In this document: positions 29,676-38,628 of the stretch, in pieces
Numbering within the stretch: the first letter of the stretch is position 1
Layout: each line of letters begins with the position of its first letter
NCBI RefSeq assembly: GCF_029937755.1
Contig: NZ_JAPYPG010000002.1
Coordinates: forward strand, 35,648-99,647
Length of the DNA stretch: 64,000 nt
Direction of reading: 5' to 3'
Source: Henriciella sp.
Lineage (GTDB): Bacteria > Pseudomonadota > Alphaproteobacteria > Caulobacterales > Hyphomonadaceae
Position numbers and translations under genes: made by a program
The notes under the pieces: generated by a model
The model's input: only the letters and a program-made list of their open reading frames with translations
Told to the model about the DNA's origin: nothing
Database searches by the model: none

Positions 29676-31040
29676 TCAATCCTCTGCCAAACCAAGGGAA
29701 TTGATCCGCGCGCGCAGCGTGTTTCGATTCACGCCAAGCAAGGCCGCTGTTCTCAACTTGTTTCCAGAAGTCACTGAAAGTGCCAGCTTAATCAGTGGGC
29801 GCTCAACCTGTTCGAGCACTTCCTGATGAATCTTGCTGTCGTCCGGCGACGCCTGCAGCAGATCCGCCATGACATAGCGATGGAGCAAGGTCTCGACCTC
29901 TTTTTCGAAGGTGGTATTGGACGAAATGTCCTTCAGCGCTTCGGCACGAAGCTCCCGCTCGATATCACGCTGGGAAATTACGGCATCCGGACTCAAAGCC
30001 GCCAGCCGCATGATCAGGTTTTCGAGTTCACGGACATTTCCCGGCCAGTCGTAGGCCATCATAAGGTCCATGGCTGAAGGCTCGATCTGCTTGGCGGCGA
30101 GGCCCTTGCGCTGCGCTCTCAACAGGAACGCTCGAACAAGCTCCGGAATGTCCTCCTTGCGCTGCCGAAGCGGCGGCATGAAGATCCGAACAACATTGAT
30201 CCGGTAGAAAAGGTCTTCCCGGAACTTCCCCTCGTCGACCAGCTTGGCGAGGGGTTGGCGCGTGGAAGCGATGATGCGGGCACCGCCGGCTTCACGCATC
30301 AGCTTGACGAGCTGGGTTTGAGCCTCTGCGGGCAGATCGCCTATTTCATCCAGATAGAGCGTGGCCTCTTCCTGAAAAGCGAGGCCTGGCTCTTCTGGCG
30401 TACCAAAGAGGTCCCGACTGATTTGTTCTGTCGGCATCGCTGCCAGGTCAAGCGCCTTGAAAACGCCGTCCTTGCCGGCCCCCAACTGATGGATCGCGCG
30501 GGCAGCCAACTCCTTGCCTGTCCCGGATTCCCCCTCAATCAGGACCGTCAGATCGGTATTCATGACGCGGGATATGATCCGGTAGACTTCCTGCATGGGA
30601 TCGGACCGACCGATGAGTGGAAGGCTTGCGTCCGCATCAGCCTTGCTCACCTTGGCGGCGGTGTCCTTTTTGGGTGGCCCCTTCAGGGCTCGTCCAACCA
30701 GACTTGTCAGCTGATCAATATCAAAGGGCTTGGGAAGATAGTCGAAGACCCCGTGCCGGGCAGCTGATGCAGCTGTCAGGATTGTATTCTGACCACTCAT
30801 GACGATGACGGGCAAATCCGGCCGGGCCAGTTTGATCGATGGCAGGAGCTCGAATATCGCAGTGTCACCAAGATAGACGTCGGTAACCACAACATCGCCC
30901 TCGCCATTGCGAATCCAGCGTTCCAGAGCATCCGCGGAGCTGGTCGCGCGCACCTGATACCCGGCGGTAACAAGTGTCTGGTTTACGACCAGCCGGATAC
31001 TGGCGTCATCTTCGGCAAGGAGGATCGTCTTCTGACTCAT
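29676..31040 (-). CDS. ntrC: NtrC nitrogen response regulator lacking the GAFTGA loop
   Basis: NtrC is phosphorylated by NtrB under nitrogen limitation and controls nitrogen assimilation genes. The 454-residue protein has a receiver domain (D54), an AAA+ domain with Walker A EGESGTGKE (169-177) and Walker B LYLDEIGD (about 228-235), and a C-terminal HTH (KLRTAALLGVNRNTLRARI). Only about 13 residues separate LFG from Walker B, roughly half the usual number, and no GAFTGA sequence is present. The known family precedent is NtrC of Rhodobacter capsulatus and Caulobacter, which lack this loop and work without sigma-54. It overlaps ntrB by four bases. Confidence 0.95.
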   Translation of the reverse strand: MSQKTILLAEDDASIRLVVNQTLVTAGYQVRATSSADALERWIRNGEGDVVVTDVYLGDTAIFELLPSIKLARPDLPVIVMSGQNTILTAASAARHGVFDYLPKPFDIDQLTSLVGRALKGPPKKDTAAKVSKADADASLPLIGRSDPMQEVYRIISRVMNTDLTVLIEGESGTGKELAARAIHQLGAGKDGVFKALDLAAMPTEQISRDLFGTPEEPGLAFQEEATLYLDEIGDLPAEAQTQLVKLMREAGGARIIASTRQPLAKLVDEGKFREDLFYRINVVRIFMPPLRQRKEDIPELVRAFLLRAQRKGLAAKQIEPSAMDLMMAYDWPGNVRELENLIMRLAALSPDAVISQRDIERELRAEALKDISSNTTFEKEVETLLHRYVMADLLQASPDDSKIHQEVLEQVERPLIKLALSVTSGNKLRTAALLGVNRNTLRARINSLGLAED

Positions 31041-32089
31041 GTATGGTTATCCCGTTTCATCGGAAGGAATACTGAAAAGCGCGTCTGGCCGGGACGGCTC
31101 TCAACCTTGATCCGGCCCTCATGCGCAGCAATCACTTCTGAGACTACGCTAAGTCCCAGCCCCCTTCCCCCAGCTTTGGTGGAGGAAAACATGTCGAACA
31201 TCTGCTCGCGCGCGCGCGGCGGAATACCTTTTCCATTGTCTTCGACCGTGACGCGAATTGCCCGTTGCAGGCGTCTTGCATTTCGCGTCTTGGAGAAAGC
31301 GAACCCTGTTTCAAAAGCGGTCTGTAGTATGATCTGGCCATTGCCATCTGCATCAGAAGCGGCTTCTGCGGCATTACGAACTATGTTCTGGAAGGCCTCA
31401 TGAAGGTGGTCTTCATCCCCGAAAATTTCAGGCAGCGAGGGGTCATAAGCCCGCTTGAGCTTGATGCTTCCGCCATGGGCAGCCTCTTCAGCCATTAGAA
31501 CCTTGTCAAGAAGCTCATGGATGTTGAACTTGTCGCGCCGCGGCGAGGAAAAGAGTTCAAACGCCGAGAGCCTTGTTACCAGGCGCTCAATACGGCTTGC
31601 CTCGCTGCGAATGACGTTCAACAGCGAGGCCTGCTCATCGGTAGCGTTACGCATCAGCAATTGAGCGGCACCGGAGATGCCGGCAAGCGGGTTCTTGACC
31701 TCATGGCCCAGAATACGCCCAAACCCGGAAATGCCAACAGCACCGTGCGAAGGATCCCGGGACACCGCCTCCGTGACCGCGAGGATCACGCCCTGTGGCG
31801 GCACTGGCCTCAGCTTGATGTCGAACGTGCGGCTACCATGCATGCCCGGTCCCGAAATCGCGACCCCGTGCGCGCTGACATCGCCTTCCTGCGCGAAGAC
31901 GCGGTCCAACAGGTCAAAAAGCGGGGAGTCATGATAGACGAATTCACTGAGCGCACGGCCGCGCAGCACAGTTTCCGAATGACCGAGAAGCATTTGAGCT
32001 TCGGTGTTTGCCGCATCAATACGCCGCCGATCGTCAATCTGCAGGAGCGCAAGCGGCGCCAGGTCGGAAAGATTGATAGCCAGGTTCAC
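31037..32089 (-). CDS. ntrB: NtrB nitrogen sensor histidine kinase
   Basis: NtrB is the cytosolic kinase/phosphatase for NtrC, normally controlled by PII proteins. The 350-residue protein has an N-terminal PAS domain (about 10-110), the HisKA histidine in ILGHEVKNPLAGISG, and a HATPase with NIVRNAAEAAS, VEDNGKGIPP and GGRGLGLSVV. No membrane segment is visible. It overlaps dusB and ntrC by four bases each, so the three are translationally coupled. No glnB or glnK gene is in the window. Confidence 0.96.
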   Translation of the reverse strand: MNLAINLSDLAPLALLQIDDRRRIDAANTEAQMLLGHSETVLRGRALSEFVYHDSPLFDLLDRVFAQEGDVSAHGVAISGPGMHGSRTFDIKLRPVPPQGVILAVTEAVSRDPSHGAVGISGFGRILGHEVKNPLAGISGAAQLLMRNATDEQASLLNVIRSEASRIERLVTRLSAFELFSSPRRDKFNIHELLDKVLMAEEAAHGGSIKLKRAYDPSLPEIFGDEDHLHEAFQNIVRNAAEAASDADGNGQIILQTAFETGFAFSKTRNARRLQRAIRVTVEDNGKGIPPRAREQMFDMFSSTKAGGRGLGLSVVSEVIAAHEGRIKVESRPGQTRFSVFLPMKRDNHT

Positions 32090-33078
32090 GCAGCAACGCC
32101 TCTCTGTTCCAGAAAAATGTCCGAGAGCGTTGAGATCAGTGTGGCCCCCTCCTCAATCTGGCAGGCCATGGACCGGGCACGACGCCGGTGAGCTTCGCTC
32201 AGAGGAACATCAAGCTTGTCAATCGCAGCTGATATGTGCTTGCGCACGATCCGCAGGCCGAGAGTCTTGCCGTATAGCGACTGGCTGTCTTCGATCTGCT
32301 CGATCAGGCTGTCCAGCTGCTCAGACAGGCTGGGAACCTCGTAAGCCTGTCCGCTCAATTCCGCTGCAATCTGCCCGGGCAACCAGGGTCGCCCCATTGC
32401 GGCACGCCCGATCATCACGCCATACGCCGCCGACTGCGTAAGCGCCGCACGCGCTGAAGGCGTGCTGCATATATCACCATTGGCGATCACCGGAAGAGAG
32501 ATCGCTGACACCGTATCGGCAATCCTTTGCCAATCGGCATGACCCTTGTAGAATTGACAGCGTGTGCGCCCGTGCACGGTCACCATCACAATACCCGCCT
32601 GCTCGGCATAGCGTGCAAGATCTGGTGCATTGAGCTGCTCACGATCCCAGCCAAGTCTCATCTTGAGGGACACTGGCGTGCCTTGCCCACCTTCAATCGC
32701 GGCATCAATGATCGCCTTTGCAAGGGCAGGCTCTCTCATGAGCGCCGAACCAGAGGATCCGCCCGTCACCTGTCTGGAAGGACAGCCCATATTGATGTCG
32801 ATCTGGTCCACACCGGCTTCCGTCAGGAGTTCGGCCCCCTTGCGCATGTCTTCCGGGCGCCGGGCCGCCAGTTGTACGATCCACCTTCCGCGCCCTTCAT
32901 GTCGGCACGTCCGGCGCACCATATCTGGGCGCGCTGCGACAAGAGTTTCGCCAGCAACCATTTCCGAAACCACGGCAGGGCAGCCGAATCTGACAGCTTG
33001 CCGCCGGAAAGCCGCATCTGTCGAGCCCGACATCGGCGCAAGCCAGACGCGCTCTGCCTGATTATTGTGCACCCTCAT
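32086..33078 (-). CDS. dusB: tRNA-dihydrouridine synthase DusB (NifR3)
   Basis: This FMN enzyme reduces uridine to dihydrouridine in tRNA D-loops. The 330-residue protein is a TIM barrel with APMSGSTDAAFRR near the N-terminus, the catalytic cysteine in NMGCPSRQVTGGSSGSALM, and FMN-phosphate contacts in IANGDI and MIGRAAMGRPW. It heads the ntrB-ntrC-ntrY-ntrX cluster, a position that gave the family its older name NifR3. The promoter must lie in the 116-base divergent spacer with ispDF. Confidence 0.96.
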   Translation of the reverse strand: MRVHNNQAERVWLAPMSGSTDAAFRRQAVRFGCPAVVSEMVAGETLVAARPDMVRRTCRHEGRGRWIVQLAARRPEDMRKGAELLTEAGVDQIDINMGCPSRQVTGGSSGSALMREPALAKAIIDAAIEGGQGTPVSLKMRLGWDREQLNAPDLARYAEQAGIVMVTVHGRTRCQFYKGHADWQRIADTVSAISLPVIANGDICSTPSARAALTQSAAYGVMIGRAAMGRPWLPGQIAAELSGQAYEVPSLSEQLDSLIEQIEDSQSLYGKTLGLRIVRKHISAAIDKLDVPLSEAHRRRARSMACQIEEGATLISTLSDIFLEQRGVAA

Positions 33079-33108
33079 GGTCGATGTTTTTCAAGCATAA
33101 TTTTGCAT

Positions 33109-33138
33109 TGCACAATAGATGTGCGCCCCTTTTGTGCA
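33109..33138. promoter_or_regulatory. inverted repeat in the dusB-ispDF divergent spacer
   Basis: TGCACAA (33109-33115) and TTGTGCA (33132-33138) form a 7-bp inverted repeat with a 16-base spacer. A second overlapping pair, ATGTGC (33119-33124) and GCACAT (33136-33141), shares its right arm. It lies 31 bases upstream of dusB and 57 upstream of ispDF and could be an operator for either gene. No factor can be assigned. Confidence 0.35.
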
Positions 33139-33194
33139 CATGAACTGTGATCGCTGTGGCCATCATGCATCAGCGGGTTTAATGGCAGGGTGCC

Positions 33195-34346
33195 ATGAAA
33201 ATCTTCGCTGTCATCGTTGCGGCAGGAACGGGTTCCCGTACCGGACGCACCACTCCCAAACAGTTTGAGGCCTTGGCCGGCAAGCCCGTTTACCGATGGT
33301 CAGCCGATCGGTTTGCAGCACATGAGCGGATTTCAAAGATCGTCATCGTTGCGCCTCCGGACAATTGCGAAACAATTTCGTCGCTCCCTGGCGGCGATCA
33401 TGTTCTCGTGACGTCGGGTGGGTCAACGCGGTCAGCATCCGTTCTCAACGGCATTGCAGCGCTCCAGGCTGACGATGACGACATTGTTCTGATCCACGAT
33501 GCCGCACGGCCCGGCCTGTCTGATGATGTGATTGACGCGCTTATCGAGGCGCTCAGCGATTTTGATGCAGCTGCCCCCGCCCTTCCCGTATCAGATGCCC
33601 TCAAACGTCAGGAATCAGGGCAGCTGCGCGATGTGTCGCGCGAGGCGCTCTACCGGGTGCAGACACCCCAGGCGTTCAGGGCCGGTATGATCAGGCAGGC
33701 GCTCGCCAACCGTGAGCAGGATTTTGTGGATGATCTTGCCGCGGTTGAAGCCCTCGGGGCCCGCGTCAAGCTGACGCCAGGACGAGAACAGCTACACAAG
33801 ATCACATTTGAGGATGACTTCGCATTGGTAGAGAAATTTATGGCAGGGGACGCCCCGGGCACAATGAAGATCGGGTCCGGCTTTGATGTTCATGCCCTCG
33901 TCGAAGGGGATGGCGTAACCCTGTGCGGCGTGCACATTCCCCATTCGCATTCGCTTTCCGGCCATTCCGATGCCGATGTCGGCTGGCATGCCCTGACTGA
34001 TGCAATTTTCGGCGCCCTCGCTCTGGGGGACCTGGGCGACCATTTTCCGCCGACTGATGAAGCGTGGAAAGGCGCTGACTCCGCCGTTTTTCTTCAGCAC
34101 GCCATAAGGCTGGCTTCCGAAAAAGGCTGGGCGCTCAGCAATTGCGACATCACACTGATCTGCGAAGCTCCAAAGGTGAAGCCCCACCGGCAGACGATGC
34201 GCGAGCGAACGCGCGAGATCACCGGTCTCGATATCGACTCCATTTCCATCAAAGCCACTACGACAGAAGGCCTGGGCTTTGCGGGCCGTCGCGAAGGTAT
34301 CGCCGCTCAAGCCGTTGTCATGTTAAGCCGGTCCCGGAATAGCTAG
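33195..34346 (+). CDS. ispDF: bifunctional IspD/IspF (MEP pathway)
   Basis: This fusion carries out two non-consecutive steps of the non-mevalonate isoprenoid route: CTP-dependent cytidylyl transfer to methylerythritol phosphate, and formation of the 2,4-cyclodiphosphate. The 383-residue protein has IspD at about 1-222 (VIVAAGTGSRTGRTTPKQF, LIHDAARP) and IspF at about 226-383 (GSGFDVHAL with the metal Asp and His, SDADVGWHALTDAIFGA). Fused IspDF is typical of alphaproteobacteria. It is divergent from dusB and followed nine bases later by pncC. Confidence 0.97.
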   Translation: MKIFAVIVAAGTGSRTGRTTPKQFEALAGKPVYRWSADRFAAHERISKIVIVAPPDNCETISSLPGGDHVLVTSGGSTRSASVLNGIAALQADDDDIVLIHDAARPGLSDDVIDALIEALSDFDAAAPALPVSDALKRQESGQLRDVSREALYRVQTPQAFRAGMIRQALANREQDFVDDLAAVEALGARVKLTPGREQLHKITFEDDFALVEKFMAGDAPGTMKIGSGFDVHALVEGDGVTLCGVHIPHSHSLSGHSDADVGWHALTDAIFGALALGDLGDHFPPTDEAWKGADSAVFLQHAIRLASEKGWALSNCDITLICEAPKVKPHRQTMRERTREITGLDIDSISIKATTTEGLGFAGRREGIAAQAVVMLSRSRNS

Positions 34347-34355
34347 AGGCACCTC

Positions 34356-34847
34356 ATGTTTCCCGAACGACTTCGCAATCTTTGCTTGCTGACACTGGAT
34401 GAAGCACGCGACCGTCGCGTAAAGATCGCGGCAGCTGAGTCCTGTACAGGCGGTCTCCTGGCTGGACTGTTTACAGAATTCTCTGGATCCTCTGACGTTT
34501 TCGAACGCGGCTATGTCACCTACTCGAACCGTTCGAAAGAAGAAATGCTCGGCGTAGCCGGTGACATCATTGCTGATTATGGCGCGGTGTCAGAAGCTGT
34601 GGCACGGCTCATGGCCGAAGGCGCCCTTGAGAACAGCCGGGCCAATCTGGCAATCGCCGTCACAGGGATCGCCGGCCCAGGCGGAGGAACACCAATGAAG
34701 CCGGTGGGCACAGTCCACATCGCTTGCGCCCGAGAGAACAAGGCGGTCATGCACGAGGCCTGCTATTTTGGCGATATCGGGCGGCATGAAGTACGCGTTG
34801 CCACGTTGGAAGCCGCACTTGAGTTGATCCGCAAGCAGATCCCCTAG
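34356..34847 (+). CDS. pncC: nicotinamide-nucleotide amidase (CinA C-terminal domain)
   Basis: The 163-residue protein is a stand-alone CinA C-terminal domain: AAESCTGGLLAGLFTEFSGSS near residue 28, GYVTYSNRSKEEMLGV, and ITGIAGPGGGTPMKPVGTVHIA. Such proteins deamidate nicotinamide mononucleotide to nicotinate mononucleotide in NAD recycling. It is coupled to ispDF by a nine-base gap. Its stop overlaps that of the convergent Coq10-like gene in a CTAG tetramer. Confidence 0.93.
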   Translation: MFPERLRNLCLLTLDEARDRRVKIAAAESCTGGLLAGLFTEFSGSSDVFERGYVTYSNRSKEEMLGVAGDIIADYGAVSEAVARLMAEGALENSRANLAIAVTGIAGPGGGTPMKPVGTVHIACARENKAVMHEACYFGDIGRHEVRVATLEAALELIRKQIP

Positions 34848-35302
34848 ATGTGTGTGTGGCCAAAGCGGCGGTCAGCCTCGGCCTTGAACGCGCTCATGAT
34901 CTTGTTGACGGCAAGGTCCGTATTTGCGCGCGCCAGAAGCGCAAGAACCGGATTGCGGAATTCGTAATCGATAAAAAAGTCAATATGCGTGGCGCCAGCA
35001 CCATCAGGTTTTAGTTTCCAATGATTGCGAAGGCGCTTGAACGGCCCGTGGGCCAGTTCGACCTTGATCTCACGAGCCTCGGAGTTGGCCGAGACATCCG
35101 TGGCAAAAGCTTCGGAGAAACCCTTGAAACCGACGTCTGCTTCACCCCGGTAACGGCGAACGACACCATCATCCGGGCGCTCGGTAACCTTCATCGACCG
35201 AATCCATTTTATGAATTCCGGATAGCGACGGATATCCGAGACAAGCTCAAAGACATCATCCGCCGCATGCGGGATTCTCACTTGCTTCGACAGTCTGGGC
35301 AA
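34844..35302 (-). CDS. Coq10/RatA-like START-domain protein
   Basis: The 152-residue protein is a polyketide-cyclase/START-type lipid-binding fold of the Coq10/RatA family: PHAADDVFELVSDIRRYPEFIKWI near the N-terminus, VKVELAHGPFKRLRNHWKL-like strands and an FIDYEFRNPVL strand. Mitochondrial Coq10 binds ubiquinone and aids its function; the bacterial family name RatA (toxin) is by homology only. Its position five bases downstream of lipA is conserved in alphaproteobacteria, consistent with a respiratory-cofactor role. Confidence 0.88.
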   Translation of the reverse strand: MPRLSKQVRIPHAADDVFELVSDIRRYPEFIKWIRSMKVTERPDDGVVRRYRGEADVGFKGFSEAFATDVSANSEAREIKVELAHGPFKRLRNHWKLKPDGAGATHIDFFIDYEFRNPVLALLARANTDLAVNKIMSAFKAEADRRFGHTHI

Positions 35303-35307
35303 AACGC

Positions 35308-36255
35308 TTAACCGTTCGCTGCGAGGCGGGCCGCCTTGAGCTTCTGGAAATCTTCGCCGGCATGATAGCTTGAGCGCGTAAGCGGCGACGCCGAGACCAT
35401 CAGGAAGCCTTTCGAGCGGGCGATTTCCTCATAGGCCTTGAACTCATCAGGCGTGACAAATCGGTCGACCGCTGCGTGCTTGCGAGTTGGCTGAAGATAT
35501 TGGCCTATGGTCAGGAAATCGATACCTGCCGAGCGCATGTCATCCATCACCTGCATGACCTCTTCCTTCGTTTCGCCGAGCCCCACCATCAGGCCCGACT
35601 TGGTGAACTGGTTCGGGTCACGCTGCTTCACCCGCTCGAGCAGCCGGATGGAATGATAATAGCGCGCACCCGGGCGGATGGAGAGGTACAGGCTCGGCAC
35701 TGTCTCGATATTGTGGTTGAACACATCGGGCGCCGCATCGATCACGCTGTTCTCCCAGCCATCCTTGCGAAGGAAGTCCGGCGTCAGGATCTCGATGGTC
35801 GTGCCTGGTGAAGCCTTTCGGATTTCCTTGATGACCGACACAAAGTGCAATGCCCCGCCATCTTCCAGATCGTCCCGGTCGACAGAAGTAATGACAACAT
35901 GTTCAAGCCCCATTTCATGGACGGCTTCTGCCACACGCCTTGGCTCATCAGCATCTACGGGCGCCGGGCGCCCCGTGGAGACATTACAGAATGAGCAGGC
36001 ACGGGTGCAGACTTCGCCCAGAATCATCATTGTGGCGTGCTTCTTGGTCCAGCACTCACCGATGTTCGGGCAGCCCGCCTCCTGACAAACCGTCACTAGT
36101 CCTTTGGACCTGACGATCTCCTGGGTTTCAGCAAAGCCCTTGCTGGTTGGCGCCTTTACGCGGATCCAGTCTGGCTTGCGCAGGACAGGAGTGTCCGGGC
36201 GATTGCGCTTCTCCGGATGCCTGAACGTGGGTTTTCCGTCTATGATCGTAACCAT
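35308..36255 (-). CDS. lipA: lipoyl synthase
   Basis: LipA inserts two sulfurs into octanoyl groups on E2 lipoyl domains, completing the cofactor used by the PDH complex encoded downstream. The 315-residue radical-SAM protein has the auxiliary cluster motif [12 protein letters not shown] (C57, C62, C68), the radical-SAM motif CTRACSFC (C83, C87, C90), and the C-terminal SSYHAGE serine region. The ATG at 36255 ([15 protein letters not shown]) matches the usual N-terminus; the frame is open to 36321 without better evidence. It is separated from lpdA by a block of eight genes. Confidence 0.95.
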   Translation of the reverse strand: MVTIIDGKPTFRHPEKRNRPDTPVLRKPDWIRVKAPTSKGFAETQEIVRSKGLVTVCQEAGCPNIGECWTKKHATMMILGEVCTRACSFCNVSTGRPAPVDADEPRRVAEAVHEMGLEHVVITSVDRDDLEDGGALHFVSVIKEIRKASPGTTIEILTPDFLRKDGWENSVIDAAPDVFNHNIETVPSLYLSIRPGARYYHSIRLLERVKQRDPNQFTKSGLMVGLGETKEEVMQVMDDMRSAGIDFLTIGQYLQPTRKHAAVDRFVTPDEFKAYEEIARSKGFLMVSASPLTRSSYHAGEDFQKLKAARLAANG

Positions 36256-36404
36256 TACGCATAAATGGACGTATGTGGGCGCCTCATCAAGCTGCATCTG
36301 CTCATGGCTGCATTTCCTCAAATGTTACAAGACGTTTGAATTGTTCACGGAGTGTGACAATCTGCTACAAGACTTGTCCCCCAAAGCAAGAAGACGAGCA
36401 CCGC

Positions 36405-37976
36405 ATGCCTTCAATTCCGTCCCCTCTTCCTTACAAGCCGAAGCGCACCAGAATCGATATCTTCTCGGCTGTGCTGCGAGCAGCAAAGGAGTTCGGCGGC
36501 TCCAAGATCGCAATCGTCGATGGTGACGAACGCGAACTCTCCTACAAAGAAATCATCCGCGCCGCCTTTGCGCTTGGTTCAGCGCTGAAAAAACAGACCA
36601 AGCGTGGAGAAGCCGTTGGCATCATGCTCCCGACAGGGGCGGGCGCCGTTATCGCTTTTCTCAGTGTTCTGGCAGCGGGCCGTATTCCTGCGATGCTGAA
36701 CTTTACCGCCGGCGCCGCCAATCTGAAATCTGCCATGAAGGCAGCAGAAGTGTCGAAAGTGCTTACAGCCCACCGCTTTGTTGAACTTGGCAATCTCGAG
36801 CCGCTAATGGATGAGCTGAGCGATGCAGCGGAGCTCGTCTATCTTGAGGACGTCCGCGAGAAGCTGAGCCTGAGCGACAAGCTGGCGGGCGCACTGGGGC
36901 CCATATTTCCGCGCATGTTCTACTCCTCGCCCGATTATCGAAAGACGGGCGTTATCCTGTTCACCTCCGGCACGGAAGGCGAACCGAAAGGTGTGGTGCT
37001 GAGCCATCAGAATATCATTGCAAATGTTGAACAGGTCCGCGCGCATATCGGCCTCAACACGGAGACGGACAGCGTCTTCAATCCACTCCCGACTTTTCAC
37101 TGTTTCGGACTGACGGTCGGGGCCCTGCTTCCCATCATCGCTGGCGTGAAGGCCGTCTTTCACCCGACCCCGCTTCAGCCACGAGAGATTGCCAAGCGGA
37201 TTCACACCTCGGGCGCCACGATCCTGCTCGCGACAGACACATTCATTTCTCAATATGCTCGCGCAGGTGCCGAAGGCGATATGGATACGATTCGACTTGC
37301 GGTCTGCGGCGCTGAGAGGGTGCGCGACGAGACGCGACAATTGGTAAGACGCAAGTTTGATATCGAAATTCTCGAAGGATACGGCGCCACCGAAGCCTCC
37401 CCCGTGGTCGCGGCCAACAGTCCCGCCATGAACAAGCCAGGCACTGTCGGGACACTCATGTCGGATATGGACTATGAACTCGCGCCCGTAGAAGGCATCG
37501 CGGAAGGTGGCAGGCTGCGGATCCGTGGCCCCAATGTCATGCTTGGCTATATGCGCCCAGACAATCCAGGCGTTCTCGAGCCAACGGAGAATGGCTGGCA
37601 CGACACTGGCGACATCGTGGCTGTCGATGAGGATGGCTGCATCTGGATTCGAGGCCGCGTGAAACGATTTGCCAAGATTGGCGGGGAAATGGTTTCCCTT
37701 GCCGTTGTCGAGAATTGCGCAAGCGCTATCTGGCCGGACGACATGCATGCAGCGGCCGCCATTCCCGATCCACGCAAGGGCGAGCAGATCATTCTCCTTA
37801 CAACGGCAAAGGGAGCAGATCGTGGTGCTATCAGCGCATGGTCACAATCGCACGGCGTTTCGGAACTTTCTGTTCCCCGGAAAGTCTATCATGTCGAGGA
37901 GATACCCGTTCTCGGAACGGGAAAAATCGACTATGGCGCGGTGAACAAACTGGTTCAGGAATATGCCGAGGCATGA
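36405..37976 (+). CDS. AMP-dependent acyl synthetase resembling the acyl-ACP synthetase domain of Aas
   Basis: The 523-residue protein is an adenylate-forming enzyme: P-loop ILFTSGTEGEPKGVVLSH (about 183-200), GYGATEASPVV, the hinge WHDTGDIVAVDEDG and the C-terminal KRFAKIGGEMVSL. The run from GPNVMLGYMRPDNPGVLEP to the C-terminal motif is close to the synthetase half of Aas, which reactivates fatty acids onto ACP for lysophospholipid repair. The acyltransferase half is absent here. The ATG at 36405 was chosen because upstream sequence in frame is not family-like. The 149-base spacer with lipA contains TACAAGAC twice, 40 bases apart. Confidence 0.85.
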   Translation: MPSIPSPLPYKPKRTRIDIFSAVLRAAKEFGGSKIAIVDGDERELSYKEIIRAAFALGSALKKQTKRGEAVGIMLPTGAGAVIAFLSVLAAGRIPAMLNFTAGAANLKSAMKAAEVSKVLTAHRFVELGNLEPLMDELSDAAELVYLEDVREKLSLSDKLAGALGPIFPRMFYSSPDYRKTGVILFTSGTEGEPKGVVLSHQNIIANVEQVRAHIGLNTETDSVFNPLPTFHCFGLTVGALLPIIAGVKAVFHPTPLQPREIAKRIHTSGATILLATDTFISQYARAGAEGDMDTIRLAVCGAERVRDETRQLVRRKFDIEILEGYGATEASPVVAANSPAMNKPGTVGTLMSDMDYELAPVEGIAEGGRLRIRGPNVMLGYMRPDNPGVLEPTENGWHDTGDIVAVDEDGCIWIRGRVKRFAKIGGEMVSLAVVENCASAIWPDDMHAAAAIPDPRKGEQIILLTTAKGADRGAISAWSQSHGVSELSVPRKVYHVEEIPVLGTGKIDYGAVNKLVQEYAEA

Positions 37977-38059
37977 TCAGCCGAAGCAGTGTTTGCCATC
38001 GCTTCATCACAATTCCTGTGTTGAAGGAGCGCCGCTAGCAAGACTTCAAGAGGTTATCA

Positions 38060-38581
38060 ATGATCAAACAATTCGTTGCCGGAGCGGTGGCAGCCCTCAC
38101 TTTTGCGTCGCCCGCGATGGCCGACACCGATGACGACGATCATTTCATGCTCGGCTGGCTCGAGCATGTGCGCATCGTCGGGCTCGATATTGAACTGGAC
38201 GCAAAACTCGATACCGGTGCGACTACCTCATCCATCCACGCTGTGATCATGGAAAAGCCTGACCAGGAAGACTTCGAGGACGAAGATGAAAGCCGCCAGA
38301 TCATTTTCAAGGTGATCAACGAAGATGGCGACGAACGTACAATTGACACCGACATCGTTCGCTGGGCAGCAATCAAGACAAAGAAAGGCGGCCTGGTTCA
38401 TCGCCCGGTCGTGGAGCTGGAACTTTGCCTGGGAGGCCGTATCATCAAGGATGAGGTGACTCTCGCCGATCGGGCACATTTCAATTATGAAACGCTGATT
38501 GGGCGAAACATGTTGAAAAGTGCGGGTATTATTGTCGACTCCAGTGACATCTATACCAAGAAGCCACGGTGCGACGATTGA
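38060..38581 (+). CDS. secreted retropepsin-like protease (annotated elsewhere as ATP-dependent zinc protease, PF05618)
   Basis: The 173-residue protein has a Sec signal peptide with cleavage after PAMA (residue 21), then the aspartic-protease-like motif LDTGATTSSIHA (D51-T52-G53-A54) and the family-typical C-terminal part (LADRAHFNYETLIGRNML). Despite the family name, no HExxH zinc motif is present; DTGA is the retropepsin catalytic triplet. A long acidic insertion lies at about 73-86. It is the first of three genes with the transglutaminase-7TM and ATP-grasp proteins, a combination recurring in bacteria. Its likely role is to process a periplasmic or envelope peptide; that is inference. Confidence 0.85.
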   Translation: MIKQFVAGAVAALTFASPAMADTDDDDHFMLGWLEHVRIVGLDIELDAKLDTGATTSSIHAVIMEKPDQEDFEDEDESRQIIFKVINEDGDERTIDTDIVRWAAIKTKKGGLVHRPVVELELCLGGRIIKDEVTLADRAHFNYETLIGRNMLKSAGIIVDSSDIYTKKPRCDD

Positions 38582-38628
38582 TCGTTTGGCGTAAGTGGCC
38601 GGGGAATAATGTCTAACGGGGTCGGGTT

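Noticed and set aside
36804..37748. 314-codon open frame on the minus strand opposite the acyl synthetase
   Set aside because: It is fully antisense to a gene with clear adenylate-forming motifs and has no recognisable domain; it is a mirror of high-GC codon structure.
38060..38581. Zinc protease function for the first gene of the triad
   Set aside because: No HExxH or other zinc motif is present; the DTGA motif fits a retropepsin-like aspartic protease instead.
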